From contig CAVXLQ010000004.1 of the NCBI GenBank assembly GCA_963762635.1, forward strand, positions 585,474-649,473: a stretch of DNA of 64,000 nt. The letters run 5' to 3'. Positions 45,797-54,215 of this stretch are shown in pieces (position 1 is the stretch's first letter; every line of letters begins with the position of its first letter). Below the pieces are notes generated by a model. That model worked only from the letters and a program-made list of their open reading frames with translations. It ran no database searches and had not been told where the DNA came from. Source of the DNA: Tenggerimyces sp963762635 (GTDB lineage: Bacteria; Actinomycetota; Actinomycetes; Propionibacteriales; Actinopolymorphaceae). The translations under genes and the position numbers were made by a program.

Positions 45797-47104
45797 ATGT
45801 CAACCGTCACTCGTCGCCACCTCGTGGGCTCAATCGCCTTGCTAGCCGTCGTTTCCGCCCTCGCCGCCCTCGCCGCCTGCGGCGACAACGGTGCCGGTAC
45901 GGCCGACGGCAAGGTCACCTTGACGTTCTGGTCGCACACCCACCCACCCATGGTCGAGCTCAACAAGAAGCTCGTCGCGGAGTACGAAAAGCAACACACC
46001 AACGTGAAAGTCCAGTACGAGACGATCCCGAACGACCAGTTCGGCACCAAGATGCTCACCTCGCTGTCGAACGGCAGCGGCCCGGACATCATCAACATGG
46101 ACGACAGCGCACTGCGCGGTGAGTACCTCCCGAAGAAGCTGCTCGCCCCGATCAACCCAGAAGGCTTCGGCGCCAAGTCGGTGGACGAGATTCGCGCCAA
46201 GTACAACGAAGGTACGCTCGACGGCGCCTCCGCCGACGGCCAGCTGTTCGGCGTTCCCAGCGAGTTCAACGCGACCGCGTTCGTCATCAACACCAAGCAC
46301 TTCAAGGACGCCGGGCTCGATCCCGCCAAGCCGCCGGCTACCTGGGACGACGTCACCACGTACGGCAAGAAGCTCGTCGCGGCCGGACACGAGCAGGCGT
46401 TCAGCTTCAACTACCTGCACGCCGGCTGGTACACCCAGCAGCTGCAGACTCTGCTCAACCAGACCGGCGGCGAGATCGCCGATCCGAAGACGTTGAAGGA
46501 AGCCGTCACCTCGCCCGAGTCCGTGAAGGCCCTGCAGATCTGGGCGAAACTCGCCACCGGCCCGGACAAGGTCCACGATCCCAACGCCTCGTCGAGAGAC
46601 GCGACGTCGCCGTTCTCCGACCTCGCGACCGGCCGCCAGTCGATGGCCGTCGTCTACCCGTGGTCGATGGAGCAGATCCGGCAGAGCAACCCCGACACGT
46701 ACAAGGAGCTCCAGGTCGTCCCGCTGCCGCAGGTCGATCCGGCCAAGCCGGTCAACCGCTGGTACGCCTACTACTGGGCCGTGAACGTCGCCAGCAAGCA
46801 GCAGCCCGAGGCCTGGAAGTTCATCTCGTTCATGGCCGACCAGCACGATCGCTGGATCGCCGACGTCGACTTCATCCAACCCGTGAAGGGCTGGGAGACG
46901 AGCGCGGCCGCGAAGGAGCTTCCCGCGTTGGACGTCTGGGCCGACGCGTACGCGAACGGCGCGTTCGACACCGTCGTACCGCACTACGCCGAGATCCAGG
47001 ACGCCGTGACCGAGATGGTCAACGACGCCGTGTTCAACGGAGTCGCCCCCGAGGAGGCGGCGAAGAAGGCGGCCGACCAGATCCAGCGCAGCCTGGACAG
47101 CTAG
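45797..47104 (+). CDS. Sugar ABC transporter substrate-binding lipoprotein
   Basis: A 435-residue family 1 solute-binding protein. The signal peptide ends in the lipobox LAALAAC, so it is tethered outside the membrane. The mature part starts VTLTFWSHTHPPMVELN and has GSGPDIINMDD, GVPSEFNATAFVIN and the late VNRWYAYYWAVNVASKQQPE, all usual for oligosaccharide-binding proteins. It is followed at once by two permease genes; no ATPase gene is present, so a shared MsiK-type ATPase elsewhere is expected. Ligand inferred: an N-acetylated amino sugar. Confidence 0.94.
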   Translation: MSTVTRRHLVGSIALLAVVSALAALAACGDNGAGTADGKVTLTFWSHTHPPMVELNKKLVAEYEKQHTNVKVQYETIPNDQFGTKMLTSLSNGSGPDIINMDDSALRGEYLPKKLLAPINPEGFGAKSVDEIRAKYNEGTLDGASADGQLFGVPSEFNATAFVINTKHFKDAGLDPAKPPATWDDVTTYGKKLVAAGHEQAFSFNYLHAGWYTQQLQTLLNQTGGEIADPKTLKEAVTSPESVKALQIWAKLATGPDKVHDPNASSRDATSPFSDLATGRQSMAVVYPWSMEQIRQSNPDTYKELQVVPLPQVDPAKPVNRWYAYYWAVNVASKQQPEAWKFISFMADQHDRWIADVDFIQPVKGWETSAAAKELPALDVWADAYANGAFDTVVPHYAEIQDAVTEMVNDAVFNGVAPEEAAKKAADQIQRSLDS

Positions 47105-47111
47105 TAGTCAC

Positions 47112-48044
47112 ATGGCCATTCTCAGCAGCAGTACGTCCGAGCGGTCCGCGGAGGTCGATCCCGCGGACCCCGGACGCCGTGGGCGGCGGGGGCGTCGCGG
47201 TATCGGGCTTCCGCGCGACGTGGTCGGTGCGTTGCTCGCCGTCCCCGCCGTCGCACTGTTCGCGGCGTTCGCGGTCTACCCGATGCTGCGGGTGTTCTAC
47301 CTGAGCGTCTTCGACTACAACCTGACCTCGGACCCGGAGTTCGTCGGGATTGCCAACTTCGCCTTCCTGGCAACGGATTCACGCTTCCACGAGGCGCTCG
47401 TCCAGACCGGCGTCTACGTCCTCGGCACGTACGGTCCCGCGGTGATCCTCGCGCTCTTCCTCGCCCAGGCCTTGCACACCAAGACGCGCGGCATGGGCCT
47501 GGTCCGCCTGCTGTACTTCGTCCCGGTCGCGATGAGCTGGGTCGCCGTCTCGGTGATCTGGCGGGTAGTCCTGCACCCGGACGGCCTGCTCAACCAGGCA
47601 CTCGACCTCGACGTGAACTGGCTGACCAGCTCCTCGACCGCCCGCTGGGGCCTGGTGATCATGAGCATCTGGAAGGAGATGGGCTTCTTCCTGATCTTGT
47701 TCCTCGCCGGGCTGCAGGCGATCTCGCCCGACCTGCATGAGGCCGCGTCGCTCGACGGTGCCGGCAGTGTCCGCAGATTCTGGCATCTGACCTTGCCGTT
47801 GCTGCGACCCGTGACCGCGGTGTGTGCTGTGATGGCGGTGATCCGGGGGTTTCAGGCGTTCAGCCCGCAAGTCGTACTGACGGGCGGCTCGTTCGAGACC
47901 GAGGTGATCAACCTGTTCGTGTACAAGACCGCGTTCGAGAACGCGCGCATGGGTCGCGCGTCCGCGGTCGCCGTCCTGATGTTCGGGGCGCTGCTCCTGC
48001 TCACGCTCGTTCAGCTGCGCGCGTTCCGGAGGCGAGACCGGTGA
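47112..48044 (+). CDS. Sugar ABC transporter permease (MalF-type)
   Basis: A 310-residue inner-membrane permease with six predicted helices after an Arg/Gly-rich cytoplasmic N-terminus. The ATPase-contacting EAA loop reads EAASLDGAGSVRRFWHLTLP. Helix 1 is followed by LRVFYLSVFDYNL as in MalF-type proteins. It lies seven bases after the binding protein stop, and its own stop overlaps the next permease start (GTGA). Confidence 0.94.
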   Translation: MAILSSSTSERSAEVDPADPGRRGRRGRRGIGLPRDVVGALLAVPAVALFAAFAVYPMLRVFYLSVFDYNLTSDPEFVGIANFAFLATDSRFHEALVQTGVYVLGTYGPAVILALFLAQALHTKTRGMGLVRLLYFVPVAMSWVAVSVIWRVVLHPDGLLNQALDLDVNWLTSSSTARWGLVIMSIWKEMGFFLILFLAGLQAISPDLHEAASLDGAGSVRRFWHLTLPLLRPVTAVCAVMAVIRGFQAFSPQVVLTGGSFETEVINLFVYKTAFENARMGRASAVAVLMFGALLLLTLVQLRAFRRRDR

Positions 48045-48868
48045 CCGCCACCCTCGGCCGCGTCCTGCGCGTCTCGCTCACCACGCTGGGCGGGCTGATC
48101 TTCGTGTCCGTGCTGGTGTACGCGGCGCTGTCGGCGCTCAAGCCGGCGAGCGAAGTGCTCGCCGTTCCGCTGTCCTGGTTGCCGAGTACGTTCGAATGGT
48201 CCAACTTCGCGTTGCCGTTCACCGAGACGCCGTTCGCGCGCTATTACCTGAACAGCGTGGTGGTCGGTGTCAGTGTCACCGTGCTGAACGTGGTGACGTG
48301 CACGGCGGCGGGGTACAGCTTCTCCAAGTTCGGCTACCGCGGCCGGAACGCGGTCTTCGTGATCATCCTGGCCACGTTGATGGTGCCCGTCGAGATCATC
48401 TACGTGCCGCTCTACGCGCTGGTCTTCCAGCTCGGCTGGGTGAACAGCTTCGCCGGCCTGATCATCCCGGCCGGCACGAGCGCGTTCGGCATCTTCCTGA
48501 TGCGGCAGTCGATCGACTCGGTGCCGGAAGAGCTGCTCGAGGCGGCCCGGCTCGACGGCGCCGGTGAGCTCCGGACCCTCGTGTCGATCGTGGCGCCGGT
48601 CGTCCGTGCTCCGATCGCCGCGCTCGCGCTGTTCATCTTCATGACCAACTGGGACAGCCACCTGTGGCCCCTGCTGGTGGGCGCCGACGACGCCCACCGC
48701 ACCCTGCCCGTCGGCCTGGCCGCGATGCAGGCGAACAACCTCGGCAGTGCGGGAGTGCCGATGATGATGGCGGCGGCGCTGCTCGCTCTGCTGCCGACTT
48801 TGTTGCTGTTTCTCTCGCTACAGCGAAGGTTTGTCGAGGGAGTGACCATGACTGCGGGAATAAGGTGA
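48041..48868 (+). CDS. Sugar ABC transporter permease (MalG-type)
   Basis: A 275-residue partner permease with six helices. The EAA loop is EELLEAARLDGAGELRTLVS, and the typical VPLYALVFQLGWVNSFAGLI segment precedes it. The GTG start overlaps the first permease stop. Together with the binding protein it forms a CUT1-type importer. Confidence 0.94.
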   Translation: MTATLGRVLRVSLTTLGGLIFVSVLVYAALSALKPASEVLAVPLSWLPSTFEWSNFALPFTETPFARYYLNSVVVGVSVTVLNVVTCTAAGYSFSKFGYRGRNAVFVIILATLMVPVEIIYVPLYALVFQLGWVNSFAGLIIPAGTSAFGIFLMRQSIDSVPEELLEAARLDGAGELRTLVSIVAPVVRAPIAALALFIFMTNWDSHLWPLLVGADDAHRTLPVGLAAMQANNLGSAGVPMMMAAALLALLPTLLLFLSLQRRFVEGVTMTAGIR

Positions 48869-48871
48869 GCT

Positions 48872-49543
48872 GTGGTGTCAAGACTGCCGTACGCGGCGGG
48901 TGCGTTGATCGTGTCGTGTCAGGCGCGACTGGGCAATCCGCTGCATGGTCCGGAGCCGATGTCGTTGATGGCGAAAGCCGCCGTCGACGGTGGGGCGTCC
49001 GGGATCCGCGCCAATGGACCGGTGGATGTCGCGGCGATCCGGGCCGAGGTGTCCGTACCGATCATCGGCATCTACAAGGTGGGCGACCCGTCCGGCGTGT
49101 TCATCACGCCGACGGTGGAGTCGGCGGCCGATGTCGTCCGAGCGGGGGCCGACGTCGTCGCTCTGGACGGGACGCTGCGGCCCCGGCCGAACGGGCACAC
49201 GCTGGCGACGCAGATCGAGTGGATCCACGCGGAGCTGGGCGTTCCGGTGCTCGCGGACGTCGACAGCGTCGAGTCCGCGCTGGTCGCGCGGGACGCCGGC
49301 GCGGACGCGATCGCGACGACGCTCTCCGGCTACACGAACGGAGAGGTGCCGCCCGAGCCGGACATCCGCCTGGTCGCGGACCTCGCGGCCAAGCTGGACT
49401 GCGAGATCGTGGCCGAGGGGCGGTATCGGACGAGCGACGACGTGCGGGCGGCGTTGGACGCTGGGGCGCACGCTGTCGTCGTGGGTACGGCGATCACCAA
49501 CCCGCTGGCGATCACCCGCTGGCTGGTAGAGGCGATGCGGTGA
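48872..49543 (+). CDS. nanE: N-acetylmannosamine-6-phosphate 2-epimerase
   Basis: A 223-residue TIM-barrel enzyme that converts ManNAc-6-phosphate to GlcNAc-6-phosphate. The family pattern is clear: LIVSCQARLGNPLHGPEPMS, then GASGIRANGPVDVAAIR, the catalytic lysine region IIGIYKVGDPSGVFITPT, LADVDSVESAL, and IVAEGRYRTSDDV with the glutamate. The GTG start lies three bases after the permease stop. Its end overlaps the next gene by four bases. It feeds the transported sugar into GlcNAc metabolism. Confidence 0.94.
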   Translation: MVSRLPYAAGALIVSCQARLGNPLHGPEPMSLMAKAAVDGGASGIRANGPVDVAAIRAEVSVPIIGIYKVGDPSGVFITPTVESAADVVRAGADVVALDGTLRPRPNGHTLATQIEWIHAELGVPVLADVDSVESALVARDAGADAIATTLSGYTNGEVPPEPDIRLVADLAAKLDCEIVAEGRYRTSDDVRAALDAGAHAVVVGTAITNPLAITRWLVEAMR

Positions 49544-50757
49544 GGTGCGGCCACGGGGTGCACCCGTTCTCGATCCCGGATGGCACGCAGCTGGGCGGCT
49601 ACGCGGCCCGCGAAGGCGGCAGTCACGGCGTTCTCGATGGTCTCGAGGTGCACGCTTTCACGGTGTCGTCGGGTGAACGGCGCCTGGTCTGGTTGGTGCT
49701 CGACGTGGCAGCGGTCAATGTCGACCTCGTCACGGCGATCACCTCGGGCGTGCTGGCGGCCGTCCCGTTCACCACGCCCGAGCTGGTCTGGGTGAGCGCG
49801 ACGCATACCCACTCGGGGCCGGAGACGCGGACGGGGTCGTTCGGTGCCGTCACGCCTTCGTGGCTGGTCGAACTGCTGGTGCCGGCCGCCGTTCTCGCGG
49901 TACGGCGCGCGGTGGCGGAGGAGTCCTCGGCCACGCTCACGTGGCATCGCGGGACGCTGAACGGTGTCGGCGCGCAGCGAAGTGGTCCCGATCCTCGCCC
50001 GTGGGTGCCGATCGACGTACTCGCGGTCCGCGGGCCGGCCGGTCTGTCCGGTGTGGTCGCGGTGCTGCCCGTTCATCCCACTGTGCTGGGCGCGGACTCG
50101 TGCGTGGTGAGCGCCGACCTCACCGGTGCCGTCCGTCGTGCGCTCGCCGACCAGCTCGGCTCGCGGGCCTGGGTGATGGTCGCGACCGGCGCCGCGGGCG
50201 ACGTGTCGACGCGCCTGCATCGGCGGACGCAGACGCCCGAGGAGCTGTCGTGGTTGGGCAAACTCGCCGCGGCACAGTTCGCCGACCTCCTCGCGACGAA
50301 CGGCCTCGAGCTCTCCGGCGAGCTCTCGGGAGCTGTCAACACCGCCTTGCCGATGCCGCCGCGCGCCGATGCGCCAGAGGCCGGAGCGGTTGAGGAGCTC
50401 CGGTCCCGCCTGCATGCGGCGCGCGCGTCGGGTGACGCGTTCGCCACGCGTGAGGCCGAGACCGCCTTGCAGGGCGCGGAGATCGGACTGGCCCGGCGCA
50501 CCCCCTCGCCCGAGCTCGTCGTCTCCGTCCTGCGGATCGGCGAGCTGACACTGGTCGGCCTCGGCGGCGAACCGTACCTCGACCTCGCCGAGCTCGTTCC
50601 CCAGCCCGGCATCCTGATCGGCTACACCGGCGGCTACCTCGGCTACCTGCCGACCCGCGTGGCGTACGCGACCCCGACGTACGAGGTCCACATGACCCCG
50701 GTCGCCCCCGGCGGAGCCGAGCTGGCGCTCGAGGAGGCGGTACGGCTCACCAGGTGA
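49540..50757 (+). CDS. Neutral/alkaline ceramidase-like or related hydrolase
   Basis: A 405-residue protein that resembles the N-terminal domain of neutral ceramidases. The telling parts are GYAAREGGSHGVLDGLEVHA, LDVAAVNVDLVTAI, and the zinc-type segment SATHTHSGPETRTGS, plus NTGAAGDVS-like TGAAGDVSTR. No signal peptide is visible, unlike secreted ceramidases. It overlaps nanE by four bases, so it is part of the amino sugar operon; an amidase acting on N-acylated sugars is an attractive but unproven idea. It ends 11 bases inside the convergent phosphoesterase gene. Confidence 0.75.
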   Translation: MRCGHGVHPFSIPDGTQLGGYAAREGGSHGVLDGLEVHAFTVSSGERRLVWLVLDVAAVNVDLVTAITSGVLAAVPFTTPELVWVSATHTHSGPETRTGSFGAVTPSWLVELLVPAAVLAVRRAVAEESSATLTWHRGTLNGVGAQRSGPDPRPWVPIDVLAVRGPAGLSGVVAVLPVHPTVLGADSCVVSADLTGAVRRALADQLGSRAWVMVATGAAGDVSTRLHRRTQTPEELSWLGKLAAAQFADLLATNGLELSGELSGAVNTALPMPPRADAPEAGAVEELRSRLHAARASGDAFATREAETALQGAEIGLARRTPSPELVVSVLRIGELTLVGLGGEPYLDLAELVPQPGILIGYTGGYLGYLPTRVAYATPTYEVHMTPVAPGGAELALEEAVRLTR

Positions 50758-51580
50758 GCTTGCCGGTCCGTTCGTGGTCGTAGCCGAGGTGGAACTCGGG
50801 TTCGGCGATGCCAGGCCAGAAGGCGAGCGGCCCGCTGCCGAGGACGGTGGAGTAGGTCAGGCCAGCGGTGTCGAGGTCGTAGACGCGGTACGCGCTCGCG
50901 CCCTGCCCGACGCTGCCCGCGGTGACCTGTAGGCAGTGCGGCGCGAGCTCGGCCGTCGAGCTGACGTGCACGTGCCCGGCCGCGTACAGGCGGACGTTCT
51001 GGTGCGCGCGGATGAGCTCATGAAGGGCTAGTGCGGTCTGCGGGACGAACGCGCTCGAGCCGAAGTACTCCTCGATCCGTTCCCGTGGGTCGACGACCGG
51101 GTAGTGACTGAACGCGATCACGGGTCGGTCGTCCTGGCTCAGGTAGGTGTCGAGCGCGGGGAGCACGTCGTCCGGATCGCCTTCGCGGACGGGGATCCCG
51201 ACGACGCGAACCATCCCGAGGTCGCTGGTCGCGAGCAGCTCCGGCCCGAACGTCCGGCCGAACCCGGTCTCGCCGTACGGCACGTCCTCGTAAGCAGCCA
51301 TCCGCGGATCGCGCTCGGCCTCGCGCTGGTTCGCGCCGAGATCGTGGTTGCCCGCGGCGACGAGATAGGGGAGCCCGAGCCCGTCGAGAAAGTCCTTGGC
51401 GAGCTGGAGGTGGCCGGGCTCGGAGCACCCGTAGGTCGTGAGGTCGCCGGAGACGATCACGAGCTCGGGCTCGAGCGCGAGGAACGCCGCCCGATCGCGC
51501 CCGAGCGTCGCGACCACCCCCGGCATGCGCTCTTCCGGCGTCGGTTCGAGGTGGAGGTCGGAGAGATGAAGGATCCGCAC
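50747..51580 (-). CDS. Calcineurin-like metallophosphoesterase
   Basis: A 277-residue class III cyclic phosphodiesterase-like enzyme. All metal motifs are seen: HLSDLHL near the start, VSGDLT, AAGNHDLG, FSHYPVVD and GHVHVSS. The GTG at 51580 puts the first motif right at the N-terminus; an ATG at 51607 adding nine residues is an alternative. It is encoded after the hemerythrin gene on the minus strand, 68 bases away. The natural substrate is unknown. Confidence 0.9.
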   Translation of the reverse strand: MRILHLSDLHLEPTPEERMPGVVATLGRDRAAFLALEPELVIVSGDLTTYGCSEPGHLQLAKDFLDGLGLPYLVAAGNHDLGANQREAERDPRMAAYEDVPYGETGFGRTFGPELLATSDLGMVRVVGIPVREGDPDDVLPALDTYLSQDDRPVIAFSHYPVVDPRERIEEYFGSSAFVPQTALALHELIRAHQNVRLYAAGHVHVSSTAELAPHCLQVTAGSVGQGASAYRVYDLDTAGLTYSTVLGSGPLAFWPGIAEPEFHLGYDHERTGKLTW

Positions 51581-51648
51581 AGCACCGAACGCTACCGGCA
51601 GCGCCATCCCCGCCACCGGGCTTGGCATAGCTCCGGCCTGCGTTGCCG

Positions 51649-52119
51649 CTAGTTGTCTCCCCGGTCGAGGAAGGCGGGCCGCTCTCGCTCCCACTCGGGG
51701 ACGCGTAGGGAGTTCAGAGCGGTGATGATCTTCTTCTCCTCGTAGAAGAAGTGCGACTCGAGCAGCACCGCGATGCCGTCGAGCTCGCGCCCGATCGCGT
51801 GCCGGTCGCCGCTGTCGAGCAGGTGCTGCAGCCGCTGGAGGAGCTGCTCGATCTGCTGGTGGTCGCGGCTGAGCGTGTCGAGGACGGGACTCAGCGTCGG
51901 GAACTGCTCGCGCAGCAGGCCGAACGCGTCGTGGTCCTCGCCGGTGTGATGTCGGGTGATCGCGTGGCAGAACGCCAGGCAATGCGTTCGTAGGTCGACG
52001 GCGGGCGAATCCACGTACTCGCGGAGCTGCGTGATCGTGTCGCGGAGCCAGTCATGGACGGCGATGAGCTGGTTTCCGAACGCCGTGAGCCGGTCGTTCG
52101 CGTCAGAGAGATGATTCAA
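51649..52119 (-). CDS. Hemerythrin HHE-domain protein
   Basis: A 156-residue four-helix-bundle protein. The di-iron ligand pattern is visible: VHDWL, HHTGEDHDAF, RDHQQIEQLL and HFFYEEKKI. Such proteins bind oxygen or sense oxidants. It lies 35 bases after the lysoplasmalogenase-like gene stop and may share its transcript. Confidence 0.9.
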   Translation of the reverse strand: MNHLSDANDRLTAFGNQLIAVHDWLRDTITQLREYVDSPAVDLRTHCLAFCHAITRHHTGEDHDAFGLLREQFPTLSPVLDTLSRDHQQIEQLLQRLQHLLDSGDRHAIGRELDGIAVLLESHFFYEEKKIITALNSLRVPEWERERPAFLDRGDN

Positions 52120-52154
52120 GGCGAACGCATGACATCACCCCGGCGGACCGATCG

Positions 52155-52799
52155 TCAAGCCCGGCGGGCTGGCACGCCTGTCGTGAGGAAGAACAGTGCG
52201 GCGAAGTACGTCACCATCACCAGGAAGTCCTGCTGGGGAAGGATTTCCCCGCCGGCCATGCCCGCCGCGATCAATGTGTCGGAGATGACGAACAGCGCGC
52301 CGCCCAGGCCCGTTCGCCCGTTGAGGCCCGCGGCCATCACCGCCATCGCGGTCACCACCAGGCTGTAGCCGGCGAGCGCGAGGCGCATCGAGCCGAGGTC
52401 GGACCACAGCCACCAGATCACCGCCACCCACACCACCAGGTAGACCGCCACGATCGGCGCGCGGAGCCGCGAACCGCGCTGGACGAACAGCGCGATCAGG
52501 CACAGGTGCGCGAGCCCGAACAGCACCACACCCACGACGAACAGTCCGTCCAGGTCCAGCGCGACGTCCGCCCCGGCGCAGAACAGCAGCGCCAGCGCGA
52601 GCAGTCCGCCGCGCTGGGTTGCCCACGCGTACCCGACGAGCAGCAACGCCGGCAGTGGTTTGGTGACCGGCGCCCAGGTGTCGACGCCGGCCAGGATCAG
52701 CCCGAGGTGGGCGAGCGCGAAGAGGAAGAAGCCCGTCAGCAACACCGGCGCCACCCTGCGCTCGGTCCCCGTTCGAGTAGCCACGGGAGCACTATGCAC
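52155..52799 (-). CDS. YhhN family lysoplasmalogenase-like membrane protein
   Basis: A 214-residue membrane protein with about eight short helices, like YhhN/TMEM86. The family residues include DTWAPVTKPLPALLLVGYA and CAGADVALDLDGLF near the middle, and ISDTLIAAGMAGG near the end, which hold the acidic residues. It starts 19 bases after the stop of the glycosidase-like gene, suggesting one long minus-strand unit. Confidence 0.88.
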   Translation of the reverse strand: MHSAPVATRTGTERRVAPVLLTGFFLFALAHLGLILAGVDTWAPVTKPLPALLLVGYAWATQRGGLLALALLFCAGADVALDLDGLFVVGVVLFGLAHLCLIALFVQRGSRLRAPIVAVYLVVWVAVIWWLWSDLGSMRLALAGYSLVVTAMAVMAAGLNGRTGLGGALFVISDTLIAAGMAGGEILPQQDFLVMVTYFAALFFLTTGVPARRA

Positions 52800-52818
52800 C
52801 AGTTGGCTGACAACCGCC

Positions 52819-54186
52819 TTACAGCTCGTAGTGGCGGCGCAGGTACGTCCGATCGGACTCCGACCAGGCCGCGAGGATGTACTCCGCGTGCGCGGCCAAC
52901 GACCTGGCGCGCTCGCCTTCGGCCGCCCGGAGCCGATCGCGTACGGCCGGCACCCCGTCCAGCAGGGAGCCGATCCGCGCCAGATCGTCGAACGTGAGCT
53001 TGCCGCGCTCCAGCAGGTCGTGCATCGCGCGCGGGTCGGCGACCGGACCGGCCTGGAAGAACGTGCGCTTCCAGTAGTAGCACTCGTGCAGGTAGAGCAG
53101 GTCGTCGACGGACTTGTCCGTGCCGCCGGTGTCCAGCAGCGCCCGGCCGAGCGCCTCCCGGAAGGCGTCGACCCCGAGGTCGGGGTCGCGCGCGAACTCC
53201 CGCAGCGCGACGCGGTTCACCGCGACGATCGGGTCGGAGTACGGGTTCTTGTCCCGTTCCAGCTGGTCGAAGCCGAACGGACGCAAGGCGCGGTTGACGT
53301 TCGCCCATTCGAGGAACTCTGGCCGGACCGAGTCGAAGGTGAAGAACTCGTGCGAGGCGCCGTACGTCTGCACGCCATTCGCGCGCACCTTCCGCATCGA
53401 GTCACGCAACGCCAAGGGCAGCTCGTGCACGAGGTTGAGGTCGAAGTACAGCGTCTTCGACGCCTGCGCGATCAGCTCGGCGTCGAGCGGCGCGGCCCAG
53501 TCGTTGAACGTGAGCGTCCATCGGTCGTCCCACTCGTGCGAGAGGCCTTTGCCCTTGAAGTAATGGGGATACACGATGATCTCGGCGTCCGGGTCTTGTG
53601 CCCAGACCTCGTCGGACAGCTGCTTGGCGAAGTCGTACTCGAGCTCGTAGTAGCGCGTCCCGGAGCTGCCGCCGCCGGTCGGCACCTCGATGTCGGCGGA
53701 CTCGATCATCAGCCCGTCGGCGTTCGGGTAGAAGTCGAAGTACAGTTCGCGCGCGTACTCCAGCATGAACGTCCGCGCGTCCTCCTTCGACGGATCGAGC
53801 GCGTACCCCCACGAGTGGATGCCGAGGATCGGCATGATCGTCCCGCCGGCCTGGGTGCCCTTGAGGTCGGGGCGCTCCAGGTAGTACTGGTTGGTGCCGT
53901 CGTAGTTGTACGGCGTGAAGCCGAGCAGCACTTTGATGCCCAGCGTGTGCGCGTAGTCGATGAGGTCTTTGACGAAGTCCTCTTGGACGTTCAGGTGGGA
54001 CGCGTTGTACTGCCAGGTGATCGGGTACTTGCGCGACGCGAAGCCGCCGCCGAGCCAGAGCACGACGAGGTCGATTTCGTCGTCGGCGAAGTCGCGGAAC
54101 GCGGACTTCCACTCCTCCAGACCGAGCGTCGGCATCCGGCAGAACGTCAGGTAGTAGCAGGTACGGCGCACGCCAGCGGCCGTCAT
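52819..54186 (-). CDS. Putative glycoside hydrolase (TIM-barrel-like), family not recognised
   Basis: A 455-residue protein without a signal peptide. The first 300 residues look like a TIM barrel: VRRTCYYLTFCRMP, DEIDLVVLWLGGGFASRKY, HTLGIKVLLGFTPYNYDGTN, NADGLMIESADIEVP and DAEIIVYPHYFKGKG follow the strand spacing of such folds. The acidic residues in MIESADIE and in HEWDDRW are candidate catalytic groups. The last 130 residues are helical. It is 29 bases after the GH84 gene, so it probably acts on a related amino sugar glycan. I do not recognise a named family. Confidence 0.7.
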   Translation of the reverse strand: MTAAGVRRTCYYLTFCRMPTLGLEEWKSAFRDFADDEIDLVVLWLGGGFASRKYPITWQYNASHLNVQEDFVKDLIDYAHTLGIKVLLGFTPYNYDGTNQYYLERPDLKGTQAGGTIMPILGIHSWGYALDPSKEDARTFMLEYARELYFDFYPNADGLMIESADIEVPTGGGSSGTRYYELEYDFAKQLSDEVWAQDPDAEIIVYPHYFKGKGLSHEWDDRWTLTFNDWAAPLDAELIAQASKTLYFDLNLVHELPLALRDSMRKVRANGVQTYGASHEFFTFDSVRPEFLEWANVNRALRPFGFDQLERDKNPYSDPIVAVNRVALREFARDPDLGVDAFREALGRALLDTGGTDKSVDDLLYLHECYYWKRTFFQAGPVADPRAMHDLLERGKLTFDDLARIGSLLDGVPAVRDRLRAAEGERARSLAAHAEYILAAWSESDRTYLRRHYEL

Positions 54187-54215
54187 GGCAGCTCCCAGGG
54201 TTCGTGTCGGCGCAG

